DNA of 64,000 nucleotides from Conus ventricosus (Eukaryota; Mollusca; Gastropoda; Neogastropoda; Conidae). Positions within the stretch are counted from its first letter, which is position 1. Each line of letters starts with the position of its first letter. The stretch covers positions 20,942,956 through 21,006,955 of the forward strand of contig CM031601.1 of assembly GCA_018398815.1 (NCBI GenBank), read 5' to 3'. The position numbers and the translations under genes were made by a program. The notes beneath the pieces were generated by a model. The model was not told the DNA's origin. It made no database searches and saw only the letters and a program-made list of their open reading frames with translations. Positions 12,273 through 23,390 of this stretch are shown piece after piece.

Positions 12273-13704
12273 CACACACACACACACACTGACAAGGAGA
12301 ATTATTTCTTTCAATAGTGTTTAATTTGTACTTGAAAACATCCAGACGCATTCAGATGAAATATATGAGTATGTGTTTTTTTTTTGCACGTGTCCCTAAA
12401 CCGCGAACTGTCGTTGCTGACTTCATCATCACAAATTCCATTATCACATCAATTTTTTTTTTAACCTCAGGCTTCTTCATAGATTACATTACGACAAATT
12501 CCATCAACAGAGACTTTATCGTTATAGACTTCATCACATACTTCATCATCACAAACCTCATCATCACAGAGTTTTGTCACATATCATCAACACTTCATCA
12601 TCGTAGATTTAATCGTCACAGACTTCACCATAAGATTTTATCGTCATGAGTCTACAGACCTAATCATCGAAGATTCCATCATCAATGACGTCATCATAAA
12701 CTACATCTTAAACACGTCATCACTCTAGACACCATCATCAAAGACTTCAAGTTGGATGTTGTCAACTCAAACTGCAGCATAGATGAAAAGCAGAGCTGGG
12801 GGGTTGTCATTTTGCATGTCAAGGAATCCTTTTTTCTTCTGCTGTCTGCTTTGAACCGGTACAAACATGATTTCACAGGCCATGCATTGAATGAATAATC
12901 AATGAGAAAGCTAGAAAAAAAGCACATATTGCGACAATTAGCTTTACATTTAAAGTGAATACGTAATGAGAAAACGAGAAAAGTTTGCACACGTTACCAT
13001 AAAACGTTTTACCTACATGAATAAATGATGAGAAAACAAGCACAGATTTGATGCATTCCGGTTGGAATGATTGCAAATGTCATGGTGCAGGGGAGGATCT
13101 GGTGTGACGTGTCAGTCACCCTGAGATAAAAGCCAATCATGATTGACGCTGGGGGAAACTGAAATGTGGCGACTGCACCGATTTAAATTTTTAGATGTTG
13201 AGAAAGACGATTTACATCTTGTCATCACTGTTTCTTTGACAGCATGCCATGTAATCGTTAAAATAATCGATGACATTGCCATTCCCATTACCGCCAACCC
13301 TCTCTCATTTTTTGGATAATAATTTGCTGCACGTGCATTCCTCTGAAATGTAATCGATTCTTATCAGGTAGGAAAGAAAAAAGAAACGCGCCTCCCCCCC
13401 CCCCCCCCCCCCTCCAAGGTGCCAGGGGAACTCGGAGAATACTGTACAAGAGCAATTCTTATGGCACTTGGACTTACTGAACTAACACTTTCTTTAAACG
13501 AAGTACTATCATTGCTTGGTTGTCAGCTATTGGAGAGATTTCCATTTTATCTCAGTTTTAGGAAAATCCCATTGTTTTCTCGCCGTCGAGTGAATGTATT
13601 GACCAATTGGAAATCTTTTTTTTTTTCATATTCCCTGCCCGAACCATCCCTAGTCCTCCCGTCTTTCTCCTTTGCTTTATTTGATCGTTGATTCATCTCT
13701 TTTT
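12273..13704. other. Non-coding stretch with degenerate (ATC)-rich repeats
   Basis: 12,420-12,740 is a loose array of TCATCATCACA-like words (about 12-15 bp spacing). 12,885-13,080 has three imperfect copies of AATGAGAAA-containing words. A C homopolymer of about 18 is at 13,395-13,412. No gene is recognised. Confidence 0.5.
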
Positions 13705-15023
13705 GTACTCCCAGTTCTTAAAGAACAGGGAGTACTTTAGAATGGGAACGAAGAAATGCTGTCTGTATGTGTGTGTGTGTGTGTCTGTCTGTCTGTGTGT
13801 CCGTGGTCAAAATGTGTTCCACTCGCTCCAGACAAAACTACTGGGTCGATCTTTCTGAAAATTTGCAGGTATGTTCATTATGGGTCAAAGATGATGCCCG
13901 ACGTTTTAGTTTACCGTTACATCCGTTACTAACGGCTGTAACGGCCTGTAACGCTTTTTCTTCTTTATGGAATATCTCAGAAACTACTTGACCGATCTTT
14001 CTGAAAATTTGTAGGTATGTTCATATGGGTCACGAATAATGTCCGATGTTTTAGTTTACCGTTATAACCGTTACTAACGGTTGTAACGGCCTGTAACGGT
14101 TTTTCCTTCTTTATGGAATATCTCAGAAAGTACATGGCCAATTTATAAGCGGTTTGGATGATCTTGTGACAAATCGGATCCTCTGTCCATATGCAAGTGA
14201 CGTAATGCTGAAAATGGATTAAACAACCGTTAAAAACCCTTATTCTGCTGTTATTTCGTATATATAGGTGGATTTTAATGAAATTTGGTATATAGAAAGG
14301 TTATCACACACAAATGGCACTTCTATATAGTGTTTTAAAATTTGACCGTTAAAAACCGTTATTCTTGACATATTGTCCGATTTGGATGAAATTTGATATG
14401 TACACAGGCTTTAGCCCAGTGAGGACTAAAATACCGGTTTCAAAAGTGCATATCGGTTATATAACCGTTAAACCGTTTTTTTGCCGTTATTTTTTTATAT
14501 ATTGGTGGGTTTTAATGAAATTTTGTATACAGAAAGGTTATCACACACAAATGTCACTTACCTGTAGTATTTCAAAATCTGGCCGTTATAAAACCGTTAT
14601 TCTTGACATATTGTCCGATTTGGATGAAATTTGGTATGTATACAGGCTTTAGCCCAGTGAGGACTAAAATACCAGTTTCAAAAGTGTACATCGGTTATTA
14701 TAACCGATACACCGTTATTTTGCCGTTATTTTTTATATATTGGTGGATTTTAATGCAATTTTGTATATAGAAAGGTCATCACACACAAATGGCACTTCCA
14801 TGCAGTGTTTCAAAATCTGACCGTTAAAAACGGTTATTCTTGACATATTGTCCGATTTGGATGAAATTTGGTATGTACACAGGCTTTAGCCCAGTGAGGA
14901 CTAAAATACCAGTTTCAAAAGTGTACATCGGTTAAATAACCGTTAAAACCGTTATTTTGCCTTTATTTCTTATCTCACAAAGCACTGGGCCGATTTATAA
15001 GCGGTTTGGAAAACTGGGAGTAC
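13705..15023. mobile_element. Repeat element with 12-bp inverted ends and internal 238-bp and 154-bp tandem units
   Basis: The ends are GTACTCCCAGTT (13,705-13,716) and its exact reverse complement (15,012-15,023). Near the left end a second palindromic half (CAGGGAGTAC) follows at once. Inside, two units of about 154 bp (13,830-14,130) are followed by three units of about 238 bp, marked by GATTTGGATGAAATTTG at about 14,380, 14,618 and 14,857. All units carry repeated ACCGTTA/TAACGGT words on both strands. No transposase ORF is seen, so it would be non-autonomous. The DNA-transposon reading is inference. Confidence 0.55.
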
Positions 15024-15339
15024 GTTTATATGCTTCGCATCTTTTTCCTTTTTGCTACTTTCTTTGTTTCCTTACTCCTTTTTTTTTTTTGCTTTCTGTC
15101 TTAATCCTCTCCTACATTTTTTGCACTGTTTTCTTCCATCCTTTCGAGGTGTTACTGCTCTTTGTTTATTTCGCATCTCTTATTTTCTTTCTTCTTGGTT
15201 TCATTCTTTCCTCAGTTCAGTCCTTCTTTTCCCCCTGTTCATATTTCTCCAATTTCTTCCAGATTTGGCCTTCCTCCGTTCTTCTCTTATCTTCCCCTCT
15301 TTTTTCTTTTTATTCCTTCGCTTCTTCCTTCCTTACTCC

Positions 15340-15360
15340 CTTTATATATATATATATATT
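15340..15360. repeat. (TA)n microsatellite
   Basis: Short TA tract after a pyrimidine-rich stretch (15,040-15,340), which is otherwise featureless. Confidence 0.8.
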
Positions 15361-15385
15361 GAACTGATCAAGGTGTCTAGGACTC

Positions 15386-15518
15386 TCATTGGGGGCCCTT
15401 GGTGATTCCGAACAACCAGAAGAGGAGCCTGAAGAGGCCGATGAGGATCACCTCCACCAGCTCAGCCAGGCCGATGACGCTGGCACCCAGGAACAGTCCC
15501 ATGTTGCCCCCGATACTT
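15386..15518 (-). CDS. DEG/ENaC-family sodium channel, last coding exon
   Basis: The minus-strand exon encodes GGNMGLFLGASVI followed by a hydrophobic stretch and a stop at 15,386-15,388. The glycine-rich GG(x)MGLFLGAS motif just before and within the second membrane helix is the signature of the amiloride-sensitive/degenerin channel family (trimeric Na+-selective channels of the plasma membrane; in molluscs these include FMRFamide-gated channels). The exon is preceded by a pyrimidine-rich acceptor (CTCTCCACAG). The cytosolic tail after the helix is very short. Joining to the exon at 16,318-16,409 is off by one base in phase. I suspect a lost G in the GGG at 16,317-16,319 or an unseen micro-exon. 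Subfamily unknown. Confidence 0.82.
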
Positions 15519-15615
15519 CTGTGGAGAGGATGAAGGGGGTGGGGTGGGAAAGTGGGGGGTAGGGTGGGGGCGAGTGGACGTCCGTTATTTCTGATATATG
15601 TACATACATTATAGA

Positions 15616-15622
<7 letters not shown>

Positions 15623-15696
<74 letters not shown>
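15623..15696. repeat. (CA)n microsatellite in intron
   Basis: Pure CA tract in the last intron of the channel gene. Confidence 0.95.
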
Positions 15697-15698
<2 letters not shown>

Positions 15699-15824
15699 AA
15701 GCGTTCTTGCCTTCCTTCCAGTACTTACTGTGTGCGTGAGGGAGGGAGGGGTCTGTCCATTTATTGAGACTCTACTCATCCTACTTGTCGTTTTCATCAC
15801 AACAATACTGACAGGTAATGTACA

Positions 15825-15996
15825 TTCACGATGACGACGATGGTGATGATGTTGCTTGATGATGATGACACTGATGATGATGATGATGATAACAACGATA
15901 GTGATAATAATGATCACAACAACAACAATAGCAATAATGATAATAACAATAACGATAATGATTATTATTATTACCTCCGCACGAGCATGCATGCCT

Positions 15997-16082
<86 letters not shown>
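15825..16082. repeat. Trinucleotide (GAT/AAT) tract and long (CA)n
   Basis: GATGATGAT and AATAATAAC-type trinucleotides (15,830-15,970), then about 80 bp of pure CA (15,999-16,080), all intronic with respect to the channel gene. Confidence 0.93.
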
Positions 16083-16217
16083 AGCATGGTAGAAGCTGTC
16101 TTAAATGCCCCTGGTACCATAGTGGAACGGGAAGACCTACAGAGAAACGGATGAACAAACATACTTTATTCCAAGAGGGTTGCGTGGATATTTCTTTTCA
16201 CATCCTGATCTCTGGAC

Positions 16218-16219
16218 TA

Positions 16220-16309
<90 letters not shown>
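16218..16309. repeat. (GA)n microsatellite abutting an exon
   Basis: GA tract (as CT on the gene strand) that ends 8 bp from the splice donor of the exon at 16,318-16,409, so it lies at the very start of the following intron. Confidence 0.95.
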
Positions 16310-16311
<2 letters not shown>

Positions 16312-16317
16312 AGTTAC

Positions 16318-16409
16318 CCATGATCGTCATTGAATTGTACTCTGGCACATACTCAATCTCGAACAGCTTCATGTCACCATAGAAGAAATTCAGATCCAGA
16401 ATGTTTTCA
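16318..16409 (-). CDS. DEG/ENaC-family sodium channel, penultimate exon
   Basis: 92-bp minus-strand exon with acceptor TACTGTTGCAG and donor G|GTAACT. It encodes ENILDLNFFYGDMKLFEIEY and a short continuation. This is the conserved late extracellular strand just before the second membrane segment of DEG/ENaC channels (family pattern N-x-L-x-L-x-I/F-(F/Y)-x-E). The two bases left by the exon at 20,336-20,564 (CG) plus the first T here make an Arg codon, so those two exons join in frame across a 3.9-kb intron. Confidence 0.8.
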
Positions 16410-16472
16410 CTGCAACAGTAGCAGTCACAGACGTTTGACTGATTTTTGCTGAAACGTGGAGTACATTTTCTT

Positions 16473-16475
<3 letters not shown>

Positions 16476-16564
<89 letters not shown>

Positions 16565-16631
16565 TGTGTGTGTGTGTGTGTGTGTCAGTACAACCTTGAG
16601 TTAATCTGACAATAAATTGGTTTCAGTCAGT

Positions 16632-16698
<67 letters not shown>

Positions 16699-16704
16699 TG
16701 TGTG

Positions 16705-16756
<52 letters not shown>

Positions 16757-16760
16757 TGTG
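16476..16760. repeat. (GT)n and (GTGC)n microsatellites
   Basis: GT tract at about 16,476-16,586, a unique gap holding CAGTCAGTCAGT, then a second GT tract at 16,636-16,716 and a GTGC tract to 16,757. Intronic. Confidence 0.95.
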
Positions 16761-17754
16761 TAAAATTCCCCTGTATTCTCCTGTCTTGACTGGTTTCCTC
16801 CCAATATATTATGTGGTATTCTTTCAAATGTGGAGTGGCTTTTTGCTGTTATGATTCACACAAATCATCTTGATAGCCTATACTCTCTGTCTGTTCGTTT
16901 GTGTGTCTGTCTGTGTATTTGCCTGCCTTCCTGCCCACCTGCCTGCCTGCCTGCCTGCTTGTCTGTCTCTCTGTCTGTCTGTACCCCTCTCTCTCTGTCT
17001 CTCTCTCTCTGAGTCATTTATACTCTCACTTCTGCCCTCGTTTCTTACACTGCTTTTATCTATCTTTCTATTCATTCTACTTTCCCTCCTCCTCCCCCCC
17101 ATCTCCGTAAAGCATCCTGTACCCCCACTTCCCTGTATCTCTTTCCTCCCCTCATACACGCTAAAACCACTTGGACGCATGCGTGCGCGCGCACACACAC
17201 ATACACACATGCGCATGCATGCGCAGTCATGCACGCACGCATGGACATGATGCATAAACATGTTAATTAAGATCAGGGATGGATTCAGTCTTAAAAATCT
17301 CCATACCTTGCTCATGTAGTCTTTCCATATCCTTCCCCACCCCTCCCTCGCTCCCCCTGCGACACCCAAACAGACACACACGTATCACACATCTCTGCTG
17401 TTCAGCGTGGGATCTTTCAAACCTATTTCTACAGATGAAAGAACAACACCCCCCCCCCCCCAACAAAACAAAAACAACAACAACAAGAACAAAAAAGGAC
17501 AGCAAGCATACTGCAAAATAGTTTTCTTTCTTGAAGGCGTATTTGCTTGAGCTCTAATGATTGTCTTAGGTAGTGTTATGCCAAAGAGAAGATCTACAGT
17601 GTTAAAACTGGACATCGTTTGCACGTGTGCAGTGTACTGTTAAAACTGAACATCTCTTGCACGTGCGCCGTGTATTGCCACGGTCGCTTCATAGCTGAAC
17701 TGGTTAGGAAACAGGCAAACACTCCAGGGCTTTTTTGAACGTTGCTCTCAGACT
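16761..17754. other. Intronic sequence, pyrimidine-rich, no gene
   Basis: CTGT/CTGC- and CT-rich low complexity (16,885-17,010) and a CA/GC alternation at 17,190-17,245. A C homopolymer is at about 17,449-17,461. Two copies of a phrase around AAAACTG(A/G)ACATC occur at 17,600-17,660. No exon is recognised. Confidence 0.5.
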
Positions 17755-18146
17755 GGGCCGTACTTACATGTCGTCGGTAAACTTATTCTACGAGATTAAC
17801 TCTAGGGTACAAACTCTGTGGGTTCAGCGCATTCTACTTTCGTACCTATATCCTCTGGGATTTGTCTCGGTTTCAACTTACGAAGTGTCCAGAAAGTAAA
17901 GGGTGAAGGTCAGATAAAAAGAGGGATTCCTCCTTCTGCGCATGAATAACCCCAACCTTCTGCACATGCCCACAAACACGCTGACACAGACACACACAAA
18001 GACTGAAAAAGCAGCTTAATGAAAACAAGTTTGATAAAACTATTAAAAGGCCATAAACATGATGAAGTCACGCTCACACGCACACACACATACACACACT
18101 GACACAAAGTAACAGTGACACACACAGGTAGGAAGACAGATTTAGC

Positions 18147-18199
<53 letters not shown>

Positions 18200-18585
18200 A
18201 AGAGCTAAGCCAACTATCGTAGCAGACGAACTTGGGAGCTACAGACACACTTGTAGAGCAGGGGGCCGAGTTCCGTGTCTCAGTCTGTGCAAATCAAATT
18301 CAATGTCTTCTCGGAGAGTGTCTGTTAGCTGGAAGATGTTGTGACAACGAAATCTTAACTTTGCGTGAAGTTCGTGATCATTGAACGTGTCCAATGGCTT
18401 TGTTTTGATCTAACCCATGGCAAACTCATGCCCTGTCCTCGTTGTACGTTACCCACCCCTCACCCACTGCAAACCACGAGGTTAAATGTTACTCTCGACA
18501 TATGGATCTGCAAGTAACGGACCTTCGAGCTTACAACGAGGTAGTAGGTAACTTCCCCATTACCCACGACATGTAAGTACGGCCC
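17755..18585. mobile_element. 831-bp element with 26-bp terminal inverted repeats (MITE-like)
   Basis: The left end 17,755-17,780 (GGGCCGTACTTACATG...) and the reverse complement of the right end 18,560-18,585 agree at 25 of 26 positions by eye. The interior holds an AC microsatellite (18,152-18,198) and no transposase ORF, which is what a non-autonomous DNA element looks like. Target-site duplication is not clear. It lies in an intron of the channel gene. Confidence 0.6.
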
Positions 18586-19010
18586 CTGAAGAGCTACGGG
18601 TCAAGCAGGCAGCAGAAGGACGATTCACGTGCACAAATCTCTAAGTGTCACTGTAGTCAGTTCTCTGTCATAAAGTGTTCATTCTTATCGCGAATGTTCG
18701 TCTGGAATTGCCAAAGAAACCAAGGGTTAAGGATCAGTCACTCATCTCGTTTCCTCACTATCCACCTCTGTCAGATACCCATTTGCACGTGCAAGTATCC
18801 CTGCGACAGATTTGTTCAGCTGGCTGGTTGGCTGTCTTGAATAATCATCAAACACACCGGCTTCTTGTAGCTCGCTGTTCAGTGATCTTGGACTACTGCT
18901 TTCACGTGCGCTTTGCCTGCAAGCTGTGCACCGATGCTGTGCTTCACACTTTGATAATGCGACACTACCATCTTGAAGCGTGGTGGACAGACAACCAATT
19001 CTTAAACGTC

Positions 19011-19387
19011 AGAAAAGTAGTTAAAGACTGAGAATCAAAAACTTACTTGGAGAATATTTCGACAGGGTCGCCCTGTCTTCATCGGCTCACTGTTGCTGTT
19101 GTGGCAGCGAGGCCTGGTGGGGCGACTGTTGTGTGGGGTGAACGGTTGTCGGGATCTGATTGTAGATAGGGGGAGGTTCAAAGCCTTGATCTCTGTTCAG
19201 GCTGGGGCGTCTAGTCTTGATTTCAATGGCTTTCACTTTTCTTTTTGTGAGAAAGGGCTCTGTAGATAAGATCGCCCCACCAGGCCTCACTGCCACAACA
19301 GCAACAGTGAGCTGATGAAGACAGGGCGACCCTGTCGAAATATTCTCCAAGTAAGGTTTTGATTCTCAGTCCTTAACTACTTTTCTA
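19011..19387. mobile_element. Palindromic element with hammerhead-like motifs on both arms
   Basis: The left arm 19,011-19,125 is nearly the reverse complement of the right arm 19,272-19,387; about 147 bp of loop lies between. Each arm contains CTGATGA (right arm, plus strand, 19,312-19,318) or CCGATGA (left arm, minus strand), a 7-bp stem GACAGGG/CCCTGTC with loop CGA, then GAAATATT. Three bases before the core (GAG) can pair with three after the expected cleavage point (CTC). This resembles the hammerhead ribozymes known from Penelope-like retroelement ends and from retrozymes, except for one extra A between the core and stem II. Second copy at about 27,390-27,760. Confidence 0.6.
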
Positions 19388-19594
19388 ATGTTGAATCCAG
19401 AATCCAGAAACCTACATTCTTATTTAATTCTTAAACAGGAGGCAGACATAGCACCAGTCAAACCAGCAGGAAGACGTGTGCATGCGTTCGTCATGGGTGA
19501 TGGGACTCCACATGGCGAAAGATGAGGATGCATTTCCTGCCACCTCTACTACTATGGAACAGCTGAATTTCGAAGCTGGTCCTCAGATCTTCTC

Positions 19595-20000
19595 ATCCTA
19601 TTCAGCAGCCATACATACCAGATAGCAAAACAGTTGATAATCAGATGTTTTCACCCTAGTTAGCAGGCATACTTACTGGACAGCAATGCAGTTCATAATC
19701 TGATTTTTTTGCCCTAATTAGCAGCTATACGTACCGGACAGCAAAATCCAATATTTTCACCCAAATTAGCAACCATACATATCGCACAGCAATGAGTTCA
19801 AAATCCGATCTTTTCATCCTAGATATCACCATACACACCGGGCAGGAACGCAGTTTATAATCAGATGTTTTCACCCCAGATAGCAGCCATACTTACCGGA
19901 CAGCAGTGCAGTTCATAATCAGATGTTTTCACCCTAATTACGCGCCATACATACCTTACAGCAGTGCAGTTCATAATCAGATCTTTCCAACCTAGTATCG
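19595..20000. repeat. About 62-bp tandem repeat array
   Basis: Roughly seven diverged units built on GCAGCCATACATACCGGACAG followed by an ATAATCAGATGTTTTCACCC block. Two more partial units lie at 20,205-20,290. On the minus (gene) strand each unit reads CAG or CGG followed by GTATG/GTAAGTATGG, resembling a splice donor. Second copy at 27,950-28,340. Confidence 0.75.
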
Positions 20001-20089
20001 GTCACAGCCTTAATATCTCGTGGGGAATTTGACAAGGGTGTGTGATTGTTCATTCTTCATTTCCATTGGCCTGATGTTGTTTATCTTGC

Positions 20090-20120
20090 CTGAAGAAGAC
20101 CTAAGAGGTCAAAACGCGTC
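20090..20120 (+). ncRNA. Hammerhead-like hairpin motif
   Basis: CTGAAGA (which fits the CUGANGA core with N=A), one extra A, the stem GACCT/AGGTC with loop AAG, then AAAACGCGTC. The expected GAA after the stem is AAA here but GAAA in the copy at 2,586-2,615. It is embedded in a conserved block of at least 70 bp shared with 2,540-2,640 on the opposite strand, so it belongs to a dispersed repeat. Duplicate at 28,438-28,470. Confidence 0.4.
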
Positions 20121-20335
20121 GTGTTTTGTCTTGCGATTCGTTTGATCATGTAGTTAGGTGAAGTTTTTTTCTTCTTCATTTTGTTTTGTAGATTTCTTTT
20201 CGACCTAGTTAGCAGCAATACATACCAGACAGCAGCCTATAATCAGATCTTTTCAGCCTATTAGCAGCCATACACATCAGACATCTATGCTTTTCATCGT
20301 AAGACTTTTCCCATCTCGTTGGCTGCCAGACTCAC

Positions 20336-20564
20336 CGCATGTTAGTCTCGTTGAAGATCTTTTTTTGAGTTTTCAAGAGTTTCTCGGACTGTGGTGAAGG
20401 GAAGTAACTGAAAGTGACGGCTGCATGGTACTCCTGTAGCTCGCAGGGCAGCGGGCAGCCCAGGACAATGGAGGCATTGTTCTGGTTCTTCCTGCTCAGG
20501 TTGTCCAGGACAGGCAGCACGCAGGTCATCATCTCGTATAGCGTGCAGTCTGGCAGTTCTGATT
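20336..20564 (-). CDS. DEG/ENaC-family sodium channel, internal exon
   Basis: 229-bp minus-strand exon with acceptor GTGGTCAG and donor CG|GTGAGT. It encodes PDCTLYEMMTCVLPVLDNL, a run through CPLPCELQEY and a segment FSYFPSP. The cysteine spacing C-x8-C followed by C-x3-C (CPLPC) is the conserved finger/thumb extracellular region of DEG/ENaC channels. Phase is 2 + 75 codons + 2, and the end joins in frame with 16,318-16,409. The upstream exon must end with one spare base, which the exon at 24,782-24,876 does not supply, so an exon between them is missing from my reading. Confidence 0.85.
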
Positions 20565-20577
20565 CTGACCACGTATC

Positions 20578-20860
<283 letters not shown>

Positions 20861-21041
20861 TACTGTCAAGACTGCCATTAAAACCCAATCTAGGAAAGCA
20901 TTATTTGACCCAGTCAGCGCTAACAAGAACTATGCACTAAATCGATGCTGAACTGGTTTCAATTTTTTTTCTTTAAGTTGTTAGTACCTCATTTCGTGTG
21001 TGATATGTAACTTTTGTTTGAATGAAACGAGGAGAACGACC

Positions 21042-21236
21042 AGTACTTTTACATTAAACAAAACAAACGTAGTCGAGTGCATACTTGTACACGTTAAAAT
21101 GGGAGATCCATGTTGATTTCATCCGGTTTACCGGTTTCCTACTTTTACATTAAAAAAACCAAAACTAGTCGAGTGCATACTTGTACACGTTAAAATGAGA
21201 GATCCATGTTGATTTCATCCGGTTTACCGGTTTCCT
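21042..21236. repeat. Two tandem units of about 97 bp
   Basis: The block from TACTTTTACATTAAA through TCCGGTTTACCGGTTTCC occurs twice in tandem with few differences. Each unit ends in a short palindrome (CCGGTTTACCGG). The duplicate copy lies at about 29,425-29,620. Confidence 0.85.
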
Positions 21237-21479
21237 TCCGCTAAGCATATAATGACAAAGGTCTGTGTGGGTCAAATGATTCAGACTCAGTGAGCTGTTC
21301 GGTCAAGGCCGTCAGGGAGCAGCTATTGTTTTGATTTTTGGTCCATTTAGTACCAGTACCTGATCAGAGACATGGTATTATTACAATTCTAATAGGCACC
21401 TTCTTTTCGAGTTGTAGTATCTCAATGGCGCTTAAATGACAAATATAACCTTTTGTTCTCCTCCTCTCTCGTATCATGG

Positions 21480-22740
21480 AGTTAGACCAGGGTAGGCATA
21501 GCTGTGGCCACGCATTTAATGACTGATACCTCACACTACAGCAAGTCTGAAGAGGTGAAGCTCCTCCACAAGGTCAGTCACCGTGGCGTCACAGGTCCAC
21601 TCCTCTCGTGGGTCCAATGTCTCCTGATGCAGCAATCAATGCAGGCCGTCATGGAGGAAACCAACTTAGAAACGACCGGTGTGGACCCGGGTGGTGTGCC
21701 ACAAAGGACACTTTTTGGACTCTCTTTTTTCCTCTGCTATATCAACGTCTTCCCTCACACAGTGACCTCATAGGTCCGCTCTTCACAAGCGACTGCCTGC
21801 TATTCAGATAAATTGGCACCATCCAAGACCATCTTTCTCTGCAACAGGACCTGAAGAATCTCGAAGTCTGGGTGGACACTCGAAGAATGAAATTTAATGC
21901 TGCTATATGCTATGCCCAGATCATTAAAATCCAGCACTTTCCATTTTCTACTAAACGACACCATCTTGACGCATTTGACGCGTCAAACAACCCCTACCTG
22001 GGCATCCAACTAACCCATAACCTCAGGTGGAGCGACCGTATTGTGCAGACTGCAACGAAAAGAAAACGCTATTGTAGGCTTCCTGAGATGAAGCAACACG
22101 CGGCATGACACTAAAGGTTGCAAGCGCACGGCATACCTGTCACTCGTCCACTCTGTCCTGGAATATGGTGCCGTTGAATGGGGTCCACATTGAGGGGACA
22201 TTGACACTGTGGAGTGCAGCAAGTGCAGCAAGTTTCTTCACTGAGCATTACAAACGTCACACTTTGGCAGTGTGCAAAGGATTGAGCAAGAGCTCGATGT
22301 TCTGCCACCCAGGGACAGAGGAAAACAATTGCTTCTCATTTCTTTTCAAGATGGACGAGAAGCTGGTGCTACCATACCTTCAGACAAATTTTTTGACACC
22401 TCAAAAGCAAACCAGACTGAACCGCGCAAGGTAAGCAAGAATTTGTGTCCAAGAACATAGCAGAAAATCCTAGAAGAAACAAAAGTATGTGCTTGACCAC
22501 ACACCCCTGCAAATCGGATGGGCGAAGATGTTTGGGCTCTGTATACCTCTGTAGTGCGGAGCTCCCTTTGTTACAACACTCTGCAGACTGAGTCTGTGAC
22601 CAAATTCCAGACATCATCACTTAAAGAGCTGATCGCTCATCACTGGTAGGCCAGCTGAGTCCCCTCACGGCGCAAACATGCCGGTCATTTGGATTCCGTG
22701 AAGATCAGACACTGATACAGCAGCTTTGGTCACAAACTGC
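21480..22740 (+). mobile_element. Non-LTR retrotransposon reverse transcriptase, 3' part of ORF2 (decayed)
   Basis: Translation in shifting plus-strand frames gives, in order, GVTGPLLSWVQ, a VDPGGVPQRTLFG segment (RT motif SGVPQG-S/T-VLGP), GPLFTSDCLLFR (where the catalytic FADD box should be), LEVWVDTRRMKFNAA, YLGIQL and YLSLVHSVLEYGAVEW. This order is that of CR1/Jockey-group LINE reverse transcriptases. The FADD box reads FTSD and there are several frameshifts, so it is inactive. A second copy with more indels runs 29,860-31,120. It lies in an intron of the channel gene on the opposite strand. Confidence 0.8.
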
Positions 22741-22789
22741 GACGTATCATGCCTCACATGACGGAGTGTCTGAAGAGATGCAGCCGTGT

Positions 22790-23390
22790 GACACCAGTCT
22801 GTGATATCTTATACCTCACTATACAATGTTGAGTCTAAGAAGGTATAGCCATGGTCTCACAGCACATAGTTATTGGTCTGAAGAGGTATAGCCATGGTAA
22901 CACAGTCTGTGATATCTTATATCTCGCTCTACAAAGTTGGGTGTGAAGAGGTATAGCCATGGTAACACAGTCTGTGATATCTTATATCTCGCTCTTATAT
23001 CTCGCTCTACAAAGTTGGGTCTGAAGAGGTATAGCCATAGTCACGCAGTCTGTGATCTCTTTTACCTCACACAACACAGTTGTTAGGTCTGGAGAGGTAT
23101 AACCATGGTCACACAGTGTATGATATCTTATACCTCACATTACAGAGTTGCTGGGTGTGAATAGTATAGTCACAGTCTCACAGTCTGTGATATCTTATAC
23201 CTCACATAACAGAGTTGTTGGGTCTGAAGAGGTATAGCTATGGGCACGCAGTCTGTGATATCTTATACCTCACATTGCAGAGTTGTTGGGTGTGAATAGG
23301 TATAGCCATGGTCACGCAGTCTGTCAAATCTTTCACCCCACACTGCAGAACGGGGTCTGAAGAGGTATTCTATAGTCACACCTACTCCTG
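22790..23390. repeat. About 60-bp satellite-like tandem array
   Basis: Nine or so units with the words AGGTATAGCCATGGTCAC, CAGTCTGTGATATCTTATA and CCTCAC followed by AGAGTTG. It starts just after the RT fragment, so it may be an expansion of that LINE's 3' UTR. The copy at 31,175-31,770 has the same unit order. Confidence 0.8.

Noticed and set aside
18675..19031. 118-residue plus-strand ORF
   Set aside because: Ends inside the palindromic element, no family resemblance, and the copy at 27.27 kb does not keep the frame.
22010..22308. Minus-strand ORFs over the LINE RT
   Set aside because: Shadows of the plus-strand RT fragments.
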